Positions 1-7,215 of a stretch of 64,000 bases of DNA are shown piece after piece (position 1 is the first letter of the stretch; each line of letters starts with the position of its first letter). The notes below the pieces were generated by a model. The model did no database searches, was not told where the DNA came from, and saw only the letters and a list, made by a program, of their open reading frames with translations. The DNA comes from Kitasatospora sp. NBC_00374 (GTDB lineage: Bacteria; Actinomycetota; Actinomycetes; Streptomycetales; Streptomycetaceae), in NCBI RefSeq assembly GCF_041434935.1, contig NZ_CP107964.1, forward strand, positions 5,501,001-5,565,000. The letters are read 5' to 3'. A program made the translations under genes and the position numbers.

Positions 1-38
1 ACCGAGCGGGCCGACCCATGATCCCGAGGTGTGACGCA

Positions 39-260
39 ATGCCCGAGCCGACGAAGGCTTCGAAGTCCACGCTCAACTGCCGCCCCACGGCCAACCCGCG
101 TCGGACGAGCCTGGCTTCCGTCGAGGACTTCGGCCAGCTGCCCGGCTTCCTCGCCTCGAAGGAGCCCCGCGAGTACGCCGTCGAGCTGCCCGACAGCACG
201 GCCAACCCGCGCCGCACCAAGCTGATGGTCGCCCCGGCCCCGCGCATCCCGCTGGACTGA
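39..260 (+). CDS. Small hypothetical protein
   Basis: A 73-residue protein that I do not recognise. I chose the ATG at 39 rather than the in-frame ATG at 18 because a GAGGTG ribosome-binding site lies about seven bases before it. The heptapeptide TANPRRT occurs twice, near residues 17-23 and 54-60, with nearly the same DNA underneath. The protein is basic and proline-rich and has no membrane segment. A strong hairpin follows the stop, so it looks like a separate transcription unit. Its 5' context lies outside the window. It could be a chance ORF, but the start signal and terminator favour a gene. Confidence 0.5.
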   Translation: MPEPTKASKSTLNCRPTANPRRTSLASVEDFGQLPGFLASKEPREYAVELPDSTANPRRTKLMVAPAPRIPLD

Positions 261-272
261 TCCTCAACTCCC

Positions 273-312
273 GACAGGGGCGCCGACCGCACACGCGGCC
301 GGCGCCCCTGTC
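273..312 (+). terminator. Rho-independent-like hairpin
   Basis: Perfect 13-bp inverted repeat: GACAGGGGCGCCG at 273-285 and its complement at 300-312. It has a 14-base loop and sits just after the small gene's stop codon. There is no U-tract, which is usual for high-GC actinobacterial terminators. Confidence 0.7.
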
Positions 313-514
313 GTCTGTCCGGCGGCCTGCCGGGCGGGTCGCCGGCCGCCGGCCCGTCGGCGGTTCGCCCGGCCTCGGAGCGCCCCCGCCCGCCGTGAGC
401 CGGTGGGCGACGGCCCACGCGATAGCCTGGGGACGATCGAGCGGGGCCCCGATCCGCGGGCTCCGCCAGCGTCCGGGCGCCCCGGCGGCCGACGAACCGA
501 GAGGTTGCTGGGCA

Positions 515-1315
515 GTGCGCATTGCCAGGTTCTCCGTCCGGGAAGGAAGCCCTGCCGCCGGCAGCGTCTCCTTCGGTGTGGTCGAGGGCGATCCCTCGAA
601 GCCCGACTCGCTGGTGCTGCACGCGCTGGCCGGGCACCCGTTCGGGGCTCCCCAGCCGACCGGTGAGAGCTACCGCTTCCAGGACGTGCGGCTGCTGGCC
701 CCGATGCTCCCCAGCAAGATCGTCGCGGTCGGCCGCAACTACGCGGCGCACGCGGCCGAGCTGGGCAACCAGGTCCCGGACGTCCCGCTGACCTTCTTCA
801 AGCCCTCCACCTCGGTGATCGGCCCGACCGAGGCCATCGCGTACCCGCCGTTCTCCTCGGACGTCCAGCACGAGGCCGAGCTGGCCGTGGTGATCGGCCG
901 GATGTGCCGCGAGGTCCCGGTCGACCGGGTGCCCGAGGTGGTCTTCGGCTACACCTGCGCCAACGACGTGACCGCCCGCGACGTCCAGCAGCGCGAGGGC
1001 CAGTGGGCCCGGGCCAAGGGCTTCGACACCGCCTGCCCGCTGGGCCCGTGGATCGAGACCGACCTGGACCCGTCCGACCTCGCGGTGACCTGCACGGTCA
1101 ACGGCGAACTCCGCCAGGCGGGCCGGACCTCCCTGATGGTCCGTCCGGTCGCCGAGCTGATCGCGCACATCTCCGAAGCGATGACCCTGCTCCCGGGCGA
1201 CGTCATCCTCACCGGCACCCCCGCGGGTGTCGGCCCCATCGGCGTCGGCGACGAGGTCGCCGTCACCATCGAAGGTATCGGCACTCTCGCCAACAAGGTC
1301 ATCTCCCGTGATTGA
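515..1315 (+). CDS. Fumarylacetoacetate hydrolase (FAH) family protein
   Basis: A 266-residue FAH-fold protein, probably a 2-hydroxyhepta-2,4-diene-1,7-dioate isomerase-like or oxaloacetate decarboxylase/acylpyruvase-like enzyme; the substrate cannot be read from sequence. Family motifs are present: VGRNYAAHA near residue 72, the metal-binding HEAEL near 113-117, CANDVTARD near 150, and GDVILTGTPAGVG near the C-terminus. The reading frame is open upstream to 395, but homology-like sequence starts at the GTG at 515. The gene lies immediately before gltX with about ten bases between, so the two are probably co-transcribed, an arrangement common in Streptomyces. Family assignment is secure; the reaction is not. 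Confidence 0.88.
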   Translation: MRIARFSVREGSPAAGSVSFGVVEGDPSKPDSLVLHALAGHPFGAPQPTGESYRFQDVRLLAPMLPSKIVAVGRNYAAHAAELGNQVPDVPLTFFKPSTSVIGPTEAIAYPPFSSDVQHEAELAVVIGRMCREVPVDRVPEVVFGYTCANDVTARDVQQREGQWARAKGFDTACPLGPWIETDLDPSDLAVTCTVNGELRQAGRTSLMVRPVAELIAHISEAMTLLPGDVILTGTPAGVGPIGVGDEVAVTIEGIGTLANKVISRD

Positions 1316-1325
1316 GGCTGTAAGC

Positions 1326-2831
1326 GTGGCTAACTCTGAGCTGGACCCGACCGTCCGGGTCCGCTTCTGTCCCTCCCCGACCGGCAACCCGCACGTCGGC
1401 CTGGTCCGTACCGCCCTCTTCAACTGGGCCTTCGCCCGCCACCACGGCGGCACGCTGGTCTTCCGGATCGAGGACACCGACGCGGCCCGCGACTCCGAGG
1501 ACTCCTACAACCAGCTGCTCGACGCCATGCGCTGGCTCGGCTTCGACTGGGACGAGGGCCCCGAGATCGGCGGCCCGCACGCGCCGTACCGCCAGTCGCA
1601 GCGGATGGACATCTACGCGGACGTCGCCCGCCGCCTCAAGGAGGCCGGCCACGCGTACGAGTGCTACTGCTCCACGGAGGAGCTGGACGCCCGCCGCGAG
1701 GCCGCCCGGGCCGCCGGCCGGCCCAGCGGCTACGACGGCCACTGCCGCGCGCTGACCGCCGACCAGGTCGAGGTCTACCGGCAGGAGGGCCGGCAGCCGA
1801 TCGTCCGGTTCCGGATGCCCGACCACACCCTGACCTTCGACGACCTGGTCCGCGGCCCGGTCAGCTTCGACCCGAAGGACGTCCCGGACTTCGGCATCGT
1901 CCGGGCCAACGGCGCGCCGCTGTACACCCTGGTCAACCCGGTCGACGACGCGCTGATGGAGATCACCCACGTCCTGCGCGGCGAGGACCTGCTCTCCTCC
2001 ACCCCGCGTCAGATCGCCCTGTACGCGGCGCTCGCCGAGATCGGCGTCGGCAACGGCACCACCCCGCGGTTCGGCCACCTGCCGTACGTGATGGGCGAGG
2101 GCAACAAGAAGCTCTCCAAGCGTGACCCGCAGGCCTCGCTCAACCTGTACCGCGAGCGCGGCTTCCTGCCCGAGGGCCTGCTGAACTACCTTGCGCTGCT
2201 CGGCTGGTCGCTCTCCGCGGACGACGACCACTTCTCGATGGACCAGCTGGTCGCGGCCTTCGACATCGCCGACGTCAACGCCAACCCGGCCCGCTTCGAC
2301 CTCAAGAAGTGCGAGGCGATCAACGCCCGCCACGTGCGCGAGCTGGCGCCCGAGGAGTTCGTCCGCCGCCTGGTGCCGTACCTGCAGGCCCCCGGTCTGC
2401 TGCCGGCCGAGCCGGGCGCCGGGCAGCTGGAGCTGCTGGCCGCGGTGGCGCCGCTCACCCAGGAGCGGATGGTCGTGCTGAGCGAGATCGTCGCGATGGC
2501 CGGCTTCCTGTTCGTCGACCCGGCCGACTTCGCGGTCGACCCCGACGACGCGGCCAAGGCGCTGACCGCCGACTCCCGCGCGGTCCTGGAGGCCAGCATC
2601 AAGGCGCTGGAGGAGCTCGGGGACTTCACCCCGGAGCCGATCCAGGCGGTGCTGCGCGAGGCACTGGTGGACGGGCTGGGCATCAAGCCCAAGTTCGCCT
2701 TCACCCCGCTGCGGGTGGCCGTCACCGGCCGGCGGATCTCCCCGCCGCTCTTCGAGTCGATGGAGCTGCTCGGCCGGGCCGAGACGCTCCGCCGGCTGAC
2801 CGCCGCCCTGGAGCTCGTACCGGCCTCCTGA
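1326..2831 (+). CDS. gltX: Glutamyl-tRNA synthetase
   Basis: Class I aminoacyl-tRNA synthetase that charges tRNA-Glu, 501 residues. The HIGH-type signature lies in FCPSPTGNPHVG (residues 13-24) and the KMSKS loop is KLSKR near residue 262; the C-terminal half is the helical anticodon-binding domain. I start it at the GTG at 1326, ten bases after the FAH gene's stop; the open frame extends upstream only inside that gene. Actinobacteria generally lack GlnRS, so this enzyme is expected to be non-discriminating and also to mischarge tRNA-Gln for GatCAB to amidate. Its position right before tRNA-Gln and tRNA-Glu genes fits that role. Confidence 0.97.
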   Translation: MANSELDPTVRVRFCPSPTGNPHVGLVRTALFNWAFARHHGGTLVFRIEDTDAARDSEDSYNQLLDAMRWLGFDWDEGPEIGGPHAPYRQSQRMDIYADVARRLKEAGHAYECYCSTEELDARREAARAAGRPSGYDGHCRALTADQVEVYRQEGRQPIVRFRMPDHTLTFDDLVRGPVSFDPKDVPDFGIVRANGAPLYTLVNPVDDALMEITHVLRGEDLLSSTPRQIALYAALAEIGVGNGTTPRFGHLPYVMGEGNKKLSKRDPQASLNLYRERGFLPEGLLNYLALLGWSLSADDDHFSMDQLVAAFDIADVNANPARFDLKKCEAINARHVRELAPEEFVRRLVPYLQAPGLLPAEPGAGQLELLAAVAPLTQERMVVLSEIVAMAGFLFVDPADFAVDPDDAAKALTADSRAVLEASIKALEELGDFTPEPIQAVLREALVDGLGIKPKFAFTPLRVAVTGRRISPPLFESMELLGRAETLRRLTAALELVPAS

Positions 2832-2840
2832 GCCCGTCCG

Positions 2841-2884
2841 GGGCGCCTGCGGGTCTGGTGCGCTGACCAGGCCCGCAGGCGCCC
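2841..2884 (+). terminator. gltX terminator
   Basis: An 18-bp inverted repeat (2841-2858 with 2867-2884, one G-T wobble) and an 8-base loop, directly after gltX. It separates gltX from the tRNA promoter. Confidence 0.8.
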
Positions 2885-2909
2885 ACGGCCCTGCCTGCGG
2901 TTATCGATT

Positions 2910-2938
2910 TTGGAGCGGGGCCACGCGTCGGGTAATGT
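2910..2938 (+). promoter_or_regulatory. Candidate tRNA-cluster promoter
   Basis: TTGGAG at 2910-2915 and TAATGT at 2933-2938 are separated by 17 bases, a good match to a vegetative (HrdB-type) promoter. The stretch is noticeably AT-richer than its surroundings and lies about 65 bases before the first tRNA. Confidence 0.6.
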
Positions 2939-3006
2939 TCTTTCTGCGCCGCCCGGGCAGGGAGGCGCGAAGCACCGAGGAAGGCCCCGCAGGGGTTGAA
3001 CTCTGG

Positions 3007-3078
3007 TGGGGTATGGTGTAATTGGCAGCACGACTGATTCTGGTTCAGTTAGTCTAGGTTCGAGTCCTGGTACCCCAG
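3007..3078 (+). tRNA. tRNA-Gln (CTG)
   Basis: Complete cloverleaf of 72 bases. The acceptor stem TGGGGTA pairs with TACCCCA. The anticodon stem ACTGA/TCAGT holds loop TTCTGGT, giving anticodon CTG. The T-arm is CTAGG-TTCGAGT-CCTGG and the discriminator is G. The 3' CCA is not encoded. Confidence 0.95.
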
Positions 3079-3104
3079 CGCAGTACAGTGGTTCCGCAGT
3101 ACAG

Positions 3105-3177
3105 GCCCCCGTTGTGTAGCGGCCTAGCACGCCGCCCTCTCAAGGCGGTAGCGCCGGTTCGAATCCGGTCGGGGGTA
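3105..3177 (+). tRNA. tRNA-Glu (CTC), copy 1
   Basis: Acceptor GCCCCCG pairs with CGGGGGT. The anticodon stem CCGCC/GGCGG has loop CTCTCAA, giving anticodon CTC. The T-loop is TTCGAAT. CCA is not encoded. The anticodon stem differs from the next two copies by compensatory changes (CCGCC/GGCGG versus CTGCC/GGCAG). Confidence 0.95.
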
Positions 3178-3215
3178 CGCAATGCAAATTGCCAACTGAA
3201 TACAGTAATGAGTAT

Positions 3216-3288
3216 GCCCCCGTTGTGTAGCGGCCTAGCACGCTGCCCTCTCACGGCAGTAGCGCCGGTTCGAATCCGGTCGGGGGTA
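3216..3288 (+). tRNA. tRNA-Glu (CTC), copy 2
   Basis: Same fold as copy 1, with anticodon stem CTGCC/GGCAG and loop CTCTCAC, anticodon CTC. CCA is not encoded. Identical to copy 3 as far as I can see. Confidence 0.95.
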
Positions 3289-3310
3289 CTCAGCACCAGT
3301 GATGGTGCGG

Positions 3311-3383
3311 GCCCCCGTTGTGTAGCGGCCTAGCACGCTGCCCTCTCACGGCAGTAGCGCCGGTTCGAATCCGGTCGGGGGTA
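3311..3383 (+). tRNA. tRNA-Glu (CTC), copy 3
   Basis: Acceptor GCCCCCG/CGGGGGT, anticodon stem CTGCC/GGCAG, anticodon CTC. Only four bases (CTTT) separate it from the following tRNA-Gln, so the two must be cut from one transcript. Confidence 0.95.
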
Positions 3384-3387
3384 CTTT

Positions 3388-3459
3388 TGGGGTATGGTGT
3401 AATTGGCAGCACGAGTGATTCTGGTTCATTTAGTCTAGGTTCGAGTCCTGGTACCCCAG
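3388..3459 (+). tRNA. tRNA-Gln (CTG), second copy
   Basis: Same structure and CTG anticodon as the first tRNA-Gln. Its anticodon stem is AGTGA/TCATT, so one C-G pair has become a G-T wobble. Unlike the other four tRNAs, the bases after the discriminator G (3460-3462) are CCA, so its 3' end is gene-encoded. Confidence 0.93.
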
Positions 3460-3484
3460 CCAGAAATACCAGCACCACCCGAAG

Positions 3485-3520
3485 AAAGCTCCGGTAGATC
3501 CGGGGCTTTTTTGTTTTTCT
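3485..3520 (+). terminator. tRNA-cluster terminator
   Basis: AAAGCTCCGG at 3485-3494 pairs with CCGGGGCTTT at 3500-3509 (with a wobble) around a five-base loop, followed by a run rich in T. It is one of few classical U-tract terminators in the window. Confidence 0.85.
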
Positions 3521-3562
3521 CGGCGGTCGGCGGTCAGTGGCCGTCGGTGGTCGGTTCGGAGA

Positions 3563-3605
3563 ACGGCTGGGGCCGCCCCGCGGAGTGCGGGGCGGCCCCA
3601 GCCGT
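3563..3605 (-). terminator. ndgR terminator (probably bidirectional)
   Basis: Nineteen-bp perfect inverted repeat, 3563-3581 with 3587-3605, and a five-base loop. It lies 12 bases past the ndgR stop on the minus strand and would also stop read-through from the tRNA cluster. Confidence 0.8.
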
Positions 3606-3617
3606 CTGCGTTCCTGT

Positions 3618-4331
3618 TCAGCCGCGACGCAGGGCCTCGGTGAGGCGGTTCGCGGCCTCGATGATGGCCTGGGCGTGCAGCCGGCCCGGGTGGCGGGTCA
3701 GGCGCTCGATCGGGCCGGAGACCGAGACGGAGGCCACCACGCGGTTGGAGGGGCCGCGCACCGGGGCCGAGACGGAGGCCACACCGGGCTCGCGTTCGCC
3801 GATCGACTGGGCCCAGCCGCGCCGCCGTACGCCGCTCAGCGCGGTGGCGGTGAACCGCGCGCCCTGCAGGCCGCGGTGGAGCCGCTCGGGCTCCTCCCAG
3901 GCGAGCAGGACCTGTGCGGCGGAACCGGCCTTCATCGGCAGCGTGGAGCCGACCGGCACGGTGTCGCGCAGGCCGGAGAGCCGCTCAGCGGCGGCCACGC
4001 AGATCCGCATCTCGCCCTGGCGGCGGTAGAGCTGGGCGCTCTCGCCGGTGACGTCGCGCAGGTGCGTGAGCACCGGGCCGGCGGCGGCGAGCAGGCGGTC
4101 CTCGCCGGCCGCGGCGGAGAGTTCGGAGAGCCGGGGGCCGAGGATGAACCGGCCCTGCATGTCCCTGGTGACCAGGCGGTGGTGTTCGAGTGCGACGGCG
4201 AGTCGGTGGGCGGTGGGCCGCGCCAGACCGGTGGCGGCGACCAGCCCCGCCAACGTGGCGGGGCCCGACTCCAGTGCGCTGAGCACCAGAGCGGCCTTGT
4301 CGAGAACGCCGACGCCGCTAGTGTTGTCCAT
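3618..4331 (-). CDS. ndgR: IclR-family regulator NdgR
   Basis: A 237-residue IclR-type transcription factor. The N-terminal winged HTH spans about residues 5-65 (LDKAALVLSALESG, ATGLARPTAHRLAVALE) and the IclR effector domain about 80-235. Divergent placement next to leuCD and the length match NdgR of Streptomyces. That protein is known to control leucine biosynthesis and other amino-acid genes and was named for nitrogen-dependent growth effects. The ATG at 4331 has no visible Shine-Dalgarno sequence, so the mRNA may be leaderless or nearly so. Palindromes right upstream are candidate operators for both ndgR and leuC. The effector cannot be inferred from sequence. Confidence 0.92.
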   Translation of the reverse strand: MDNTSGVGVLDKAALVLSALESGPATLAGLVAATGLARPTAHRLAVALEHHRLVTRDMQGRFILGPRLSELSAAAGEDRLLAAAGPVLTHLRDVTGESAQLYRRQGEMRICVAAAERLSGLRDTVPVGSTLPMKAGSAAQVLLAWEEPERLHRGLQGARFTATALSGVRRRGWAQSIGEREPGVASVSAPVRGPSNRVVASVSVSGPIERLTRHPGRLHAQAIIEAANRLTEALRRG

Positions 4332-4379
4332 GTCTCGATACTGCAGTCTCAGTACGCGAGACGCAAGTTCAATCTTGCG
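4332..4379. promoter_or_regulatory. Candidate NdgR operator region
   Basis: Two palindromes sit between divergent ndgR and leuC. GTCTCG (4332-4337) and CGAGAC (4357-4362) have a 19-base spacer. CGCAAG-TTCAAT-CTTGCG (4362-4379) is a perfect 6-6-6 repeat. The region is AT-richer than the flanks. Position and symmetry suggest IclR-dimer binding; the link to NdgR is inferred. Confidence 0.55.
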
Positions 4380-4413
4380 AGAAAAGCGCCACTCTGGATG
4401 GAGCAGCCCGGGA

Positions 4414-4458
4414 GACACCCAGGATGGACCCTCACCAAGGTGTCCACATCCTGGACAC
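4414..4458 (+). promoter_or_regulatory. leuC leader with competing inverted repeats
   Basis: CCAGGATG (4419-4426) can pair with CATCCTGG (4447-4454), GACACC (4414-4419) with GGTGTC (4439-4444), and GTGTCC (4440-4445) with GGACAC (4453-4458). The last pairing excludes the first two. No leucine-rich leader peptide is visible, so classical attenuation is not supported; protein binding or an RNA switch remain possible. Confidence 0.35.
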
Positions 4459-4562
4459 GATCCGGCGTGCAGGTCGCCTGCGGCGAGCCTCACCAGGGTG
4501 GCTCGGGAAGAGACCTCGAAGACACGAGAAGGCCGGCAATGCGGCCGGCTGGAGGGAAAGCG

Positions 4563-5984
4563 ATGGGACGGACACTGGCGGAGAAGGTCTGGGACGACCA
4601 CGTCGTCCGGCGCGCCGAGGGCGAGCCCGACCTGCTCTACATCGATCTGCACCTGCTGCACGAGGTGACCAGCCCGCAGGCCTTCGACGGGCTCCGACTG
4701 GCCGGCCGCGCCGTCCGCCGGACCGATCTCACGATCGCGACCGAGGACCACAACACCCCGACCCTGGACATCGACAAGCCGATCGCCGACCCGGTCTCCC
4801 GGATCCAGCTGGAGACGCTGCGCCGCAACGCCGCGGAGTTCGGCGTGCGCATCCACTCGCTGGGCGACATCGAGCAGGGCGTGGTCCACGTGGTCGGCCC
4901 GCAGCTGGGCCTGACCCAGCCGGGCACCACCGTCGTCTGCGGCGACTCGCACACCTCCACCCACGGCGCGTTCGGTGCGCTGGCCTTCGGCATCGGCACC
5001 AGCCAGGTCGAGCACGTGCTGGCCACCCAGACGCTGCCGCTGGCCCCGTTCAGGACCATGGCGATCACGGTCGAGGGCGAGCTGCCCGAGGGCGTCACCG
5101 CCAAGGACCTGATCCTGGCCATCATCACGAAGATCGGTACCGGCGGCGGCCAGGGCTACGTCCTGGAGTACCGCGGTTCGGCGATCCGCAGCCTCTCCAT
5201 GGAGGCTCGGATGACGATCTGCAATATGTCGATCGAGGCGGGCGCCCGGGCCGGCATGATCGCCCCGGACCGGACCACCTTCGACTACCTCCAGGGCCGT
5301 CCGCACGCCCCCCAGGGCGAGGACTGGGACGCCGCGGTCGCGTACTGGGAGACCCTGGCCACCGACGAGGACGCGGTCTTCGACCACGAGATCTTCATCG
5401 ACGCCACCGAGCTCACCCCGTTCGTCACCTGGGGCACCAACCCCGGCCAGGGCGCGCCGCTGGGCGCCAACGTGCCGGACCCGGCCTCCTTCGAGGACCC
5501 GCAGGAGCGGGTCGCCGCGGAGAACGCGCTGACGTACATGGGCCTGACGGCCGGTACGCCGCTGCGCGAGGTCACGGTGGACGCCGTGTTCGTCGGCTCC
5601 TGCACCAACGGCCGCATTGAGGACCTGCGGGCCGCGGCCGCCATCGTGGAGGGCCGCACCATCGCCGAGGGCGTGCGGATGCTGGTGGTCCCGGGCTCGG
5701 TGCGGGTCGCGCTGCAGGCCGTCGAGGAGGGCCTGGACAAGGTCTTCACCGCCGCCGGCGCCGAATGGCGGCACGCGGGCTGCTCGATGTGCCTGGGCAT
5801 GAACCCGGACCAGCTGGCCCCCGGGGAGCGCTGCGCCTCCACCTCGAACCGCAACTTCGAGGGCCGCCAGGGCAAGGGCGGCCGCACCCACCTGGTGTCC
5901 CCGCAGGTCGCCGCCGCGACCGCCCTGCTGGGCCGGCTGGCCGCGCCCGCCGACCTGTCGTCCGACGTCGCCGTGGAGGTCTGA
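4563..5984 (+). CDS. leuC: 3-isopropylmalate dehydratase large subunit
   Basis: Aconitase-family large subunit that isomerises 2- to 3-isopropylmalate in leucine synthesis, working as a complex with LeuD. Length is 473 residues. The three 4Fe-4S cysteines are visible: C347 in VGSCTNGRIEDL, and C407 and C410 in GCSMCLGMNPD. VVCGDSHTSTHGAFG near residue 125 is another family signature. The start is the ATG at 4563 after a purine-rich GGAGGG. An in-frame ATG at 4398 would add a non-homologous extension and is rejected. leuD follows five bases after the stop, so the genes form an operon, probably under NdgR. Confidence 0.97.
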   Translation: MGRTLAEKVWDDHVVRRAEGEPDLLYIDLHLLHEVTSPQAFDGLRLAGRAVRRTDLTIATEDHNTPTLDIDKPIADPVSRIQLETLRRNAAEFGVRIHSLGDIEQGVVHVVGPQLGLTQPGTTVVCGDSHTSTHGAFGALAFGIGTSQVEHVLATQTLPLAPFRTMAITVEGELPEGVTAKDLILAIITKIGTGGGQGYVLEYRGSAIRSLSMEARMTICNMSIEAGARAGMIAPDRTTFDYLQGRPHAPQGEDWDAAVAYWETLATDEDAVFDHEIFIDATELTPFVTWGTNPGQGAPLGANVPDPASFEDPQERVAAENALTYMGLTAGTPLREVTVDAVFVGSCTNGRIEDLRAAAAIVEGRTIAEGVRMLVVPGSVRVALQAVEEGLDKVFTAAGAEWRHAGCSMCLGMNPDQLAPGERCASTSNRNFEGRQGKGGRTHLVSPQVAAATALLGRLAAPADLSSDVAVEV

Positions 5985-5989
5985 GCAGC

Positions 5990-6586
5990 ATGGAGAAGTT
6001 CACCACCCACACCGGCCGGGCCGTTCCGCTGCGCCGCAGCAACGTCGACACCGACCAGATCATCCCGGCGCACTGGCTGAAGAAGGTCACCCGCACCGGC
6101 TTCGAGGACGGCCTCTTCGAGGCCTGGCGCAAGGACGAGAACTTCGTCCTGAACCGGCCCGAGCGGGCCGGCGCGAGCGTCCTGGTGGCTGGCCCCGAGT
6201 TCGGCACCGGCTCCTCCCGCGAGCACGCCGTCTGGGCGCTGCAGAACTACGGCTTCCAGGCCGTCATCTCCTCGCGTTTCGCCGACATCTTCCGCGGCAA
6301 CTCGCTGAAGAACGGCCTTCTGACGGTGGTTCTGCCGCAGGAGACGGTGGAGCGGCTGTGGGCCCTCACCGAGGCCGACCCCACGGCCGAGATCACCGTG
6401 GACCTGGAGGCCCGGCAGGTGCGGGCCGAGGGCGTGACCGCCTCCTTCGAGCTGGACGACAACGTCCGCTGGCGGCTGCTCAACGGTCTGGACGACATCA
6501 GCATCACGCTGCAGAACGAGGACGCGATCGCCGCCTTCGAGACGACCCGGCCGACGTTCAAGCCGCGCACCCTCCCGGCGGCGTGA
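5990..6586 (+). CDS. leuD: 3-isopropylmalate dehydratase small subunit
   Basis: A 198-residue swivelling subunit that completes the LeuCD active site. Typical motifs are NVDTDQIIPAHWLKK near residue 20, FGTGSSREHAVWAL near 70, and FADIFRGNSLKNGLL near 100. The short spacing after leuC and the usual length (about 200) support the ATG at 5990. A GC-rich hairpin lies about 30 bases past the stop. Confidence 0.97.
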   Translation: MEKFTTHTGRAVPLRRSNVDTDQIIPAHWLKKVTRTGFEDGLFEAWRKDENFVLNRPERAGASVLVAGPEFGTGSSREHAVWALQNYGFQAVISSRFADIFRGNSLKNGLLTVVLPQETVERLWALTEADPTAEITVDLEARQVRAEGVTASFELDDNVRWRLLNGLDDISITLQNEDAIAAFETTRPTFKPRTLPAA

Positions 6587-6615
6587 GAACGCGCTTTCTG
6601 ATGCTTCGCCGGATG

Positions 6616-6640
6616 GCCCGCTCCCCTCGGGGGGGCGGGT
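6616..6640 (+). terminator. leuCD terminator candidate
   Basis: CCCGCTCCCC followed two to three bases later by GGGGGGCGGG forms a short tight hairpin with one wobble pair, just downstream of leuD. It is followed by TCTT. Confidence 0.5.
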
Positions 6641-6734
6641 CTTCGGCTGTTCGGGACGGGAGTTCGGGACGGTCGCCGAGGTCTGCATAAACCCCCGGCG
6701 CAGCGCAACTCCGTACAGATGGCACAATCGTCAC

Positions 6735-7082
6735 ATGCACCGGAACCCCGAACCTCCGTACCCGGGTGGCGAACCCGCGGCGCCGGAGGAGACGGACGGC
6801 GCAGCCGGCAGTCGAATTGACGACCGGACGGACCAACACACCTCACCTGCTGAGGAACCGGACGACCCGGAAGTCGAAGCGCTCTACGCGCTTGTGGCCG
6901 AGCGGTTGAAGCAAGCACACGCTCGCGTTTCTGCGCTGAACGTGTCAACCGATGCAAAGACCGCTCTCACCCGTCAACTGCTCATCGTCACGGAGACCGC
7001 CAAGCGCGATCTCCCCGAGGCGGCGCGGCGGTTGAGTCGCTTTGTGCAGGACCTCGACGAGGGGCGCCAGCCGCTCCTGTGA
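6735..7082 (+). CDS. Conserved hypothetical protein between leuD and hup
   Basis: A 115-residue soluble protein. Residues 1-45 are acidic and disordered (proline, glutamate, aspartate). Residues 46-110 look helical with a heptad-like pattern (VEALYALVAERLKQAHARV, LTRQLLIVTETAKRDL). No catalytic motif or membrane segment is visible. A gene at this place, upstream of the HU gene, occurs in Streptomyces as I recall; its function is unknown to me. Start is the ATG at 6735, and AT-richer sequence before it (CACAATCGTCAC) may hold the promoter. Confidence 0.7.
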   Translation: MHRNPEPPYPGGEPAAPEETDGAAGSRIDDRTDQHTSPAEEPDDPEVEALYALVAERLKQAHARVSALNVSTDAKTALTRQLLIVTETAKRDLPEAARRLSRFVQDLDEGRQPLL

Positions 7083-7215
7083 GGTCGCCGATGCGCAAAT
7101 CCATTGCGACACTAGGGTGATTCACGCGTTCGGTAATTGAAAGTCCGCAGATACATACCTAACGTGCGAAATGAACGGATGGAATCATCCGGCGCCCGTT
7201 TCCGAAGGGGAAGAC

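Noticed and set aside
3054..3478. Open frames spanning the tRNA cluster
   Set aside because: They translate the repeated tRNA sequences and have no independent start signals.
4398..4562. Leucine attenuator peptide or N-terminal extension of LeuC
   Set aside because: The in-frame extension is not LeuC-like and neither upstream ORF has a run of leucine codons.
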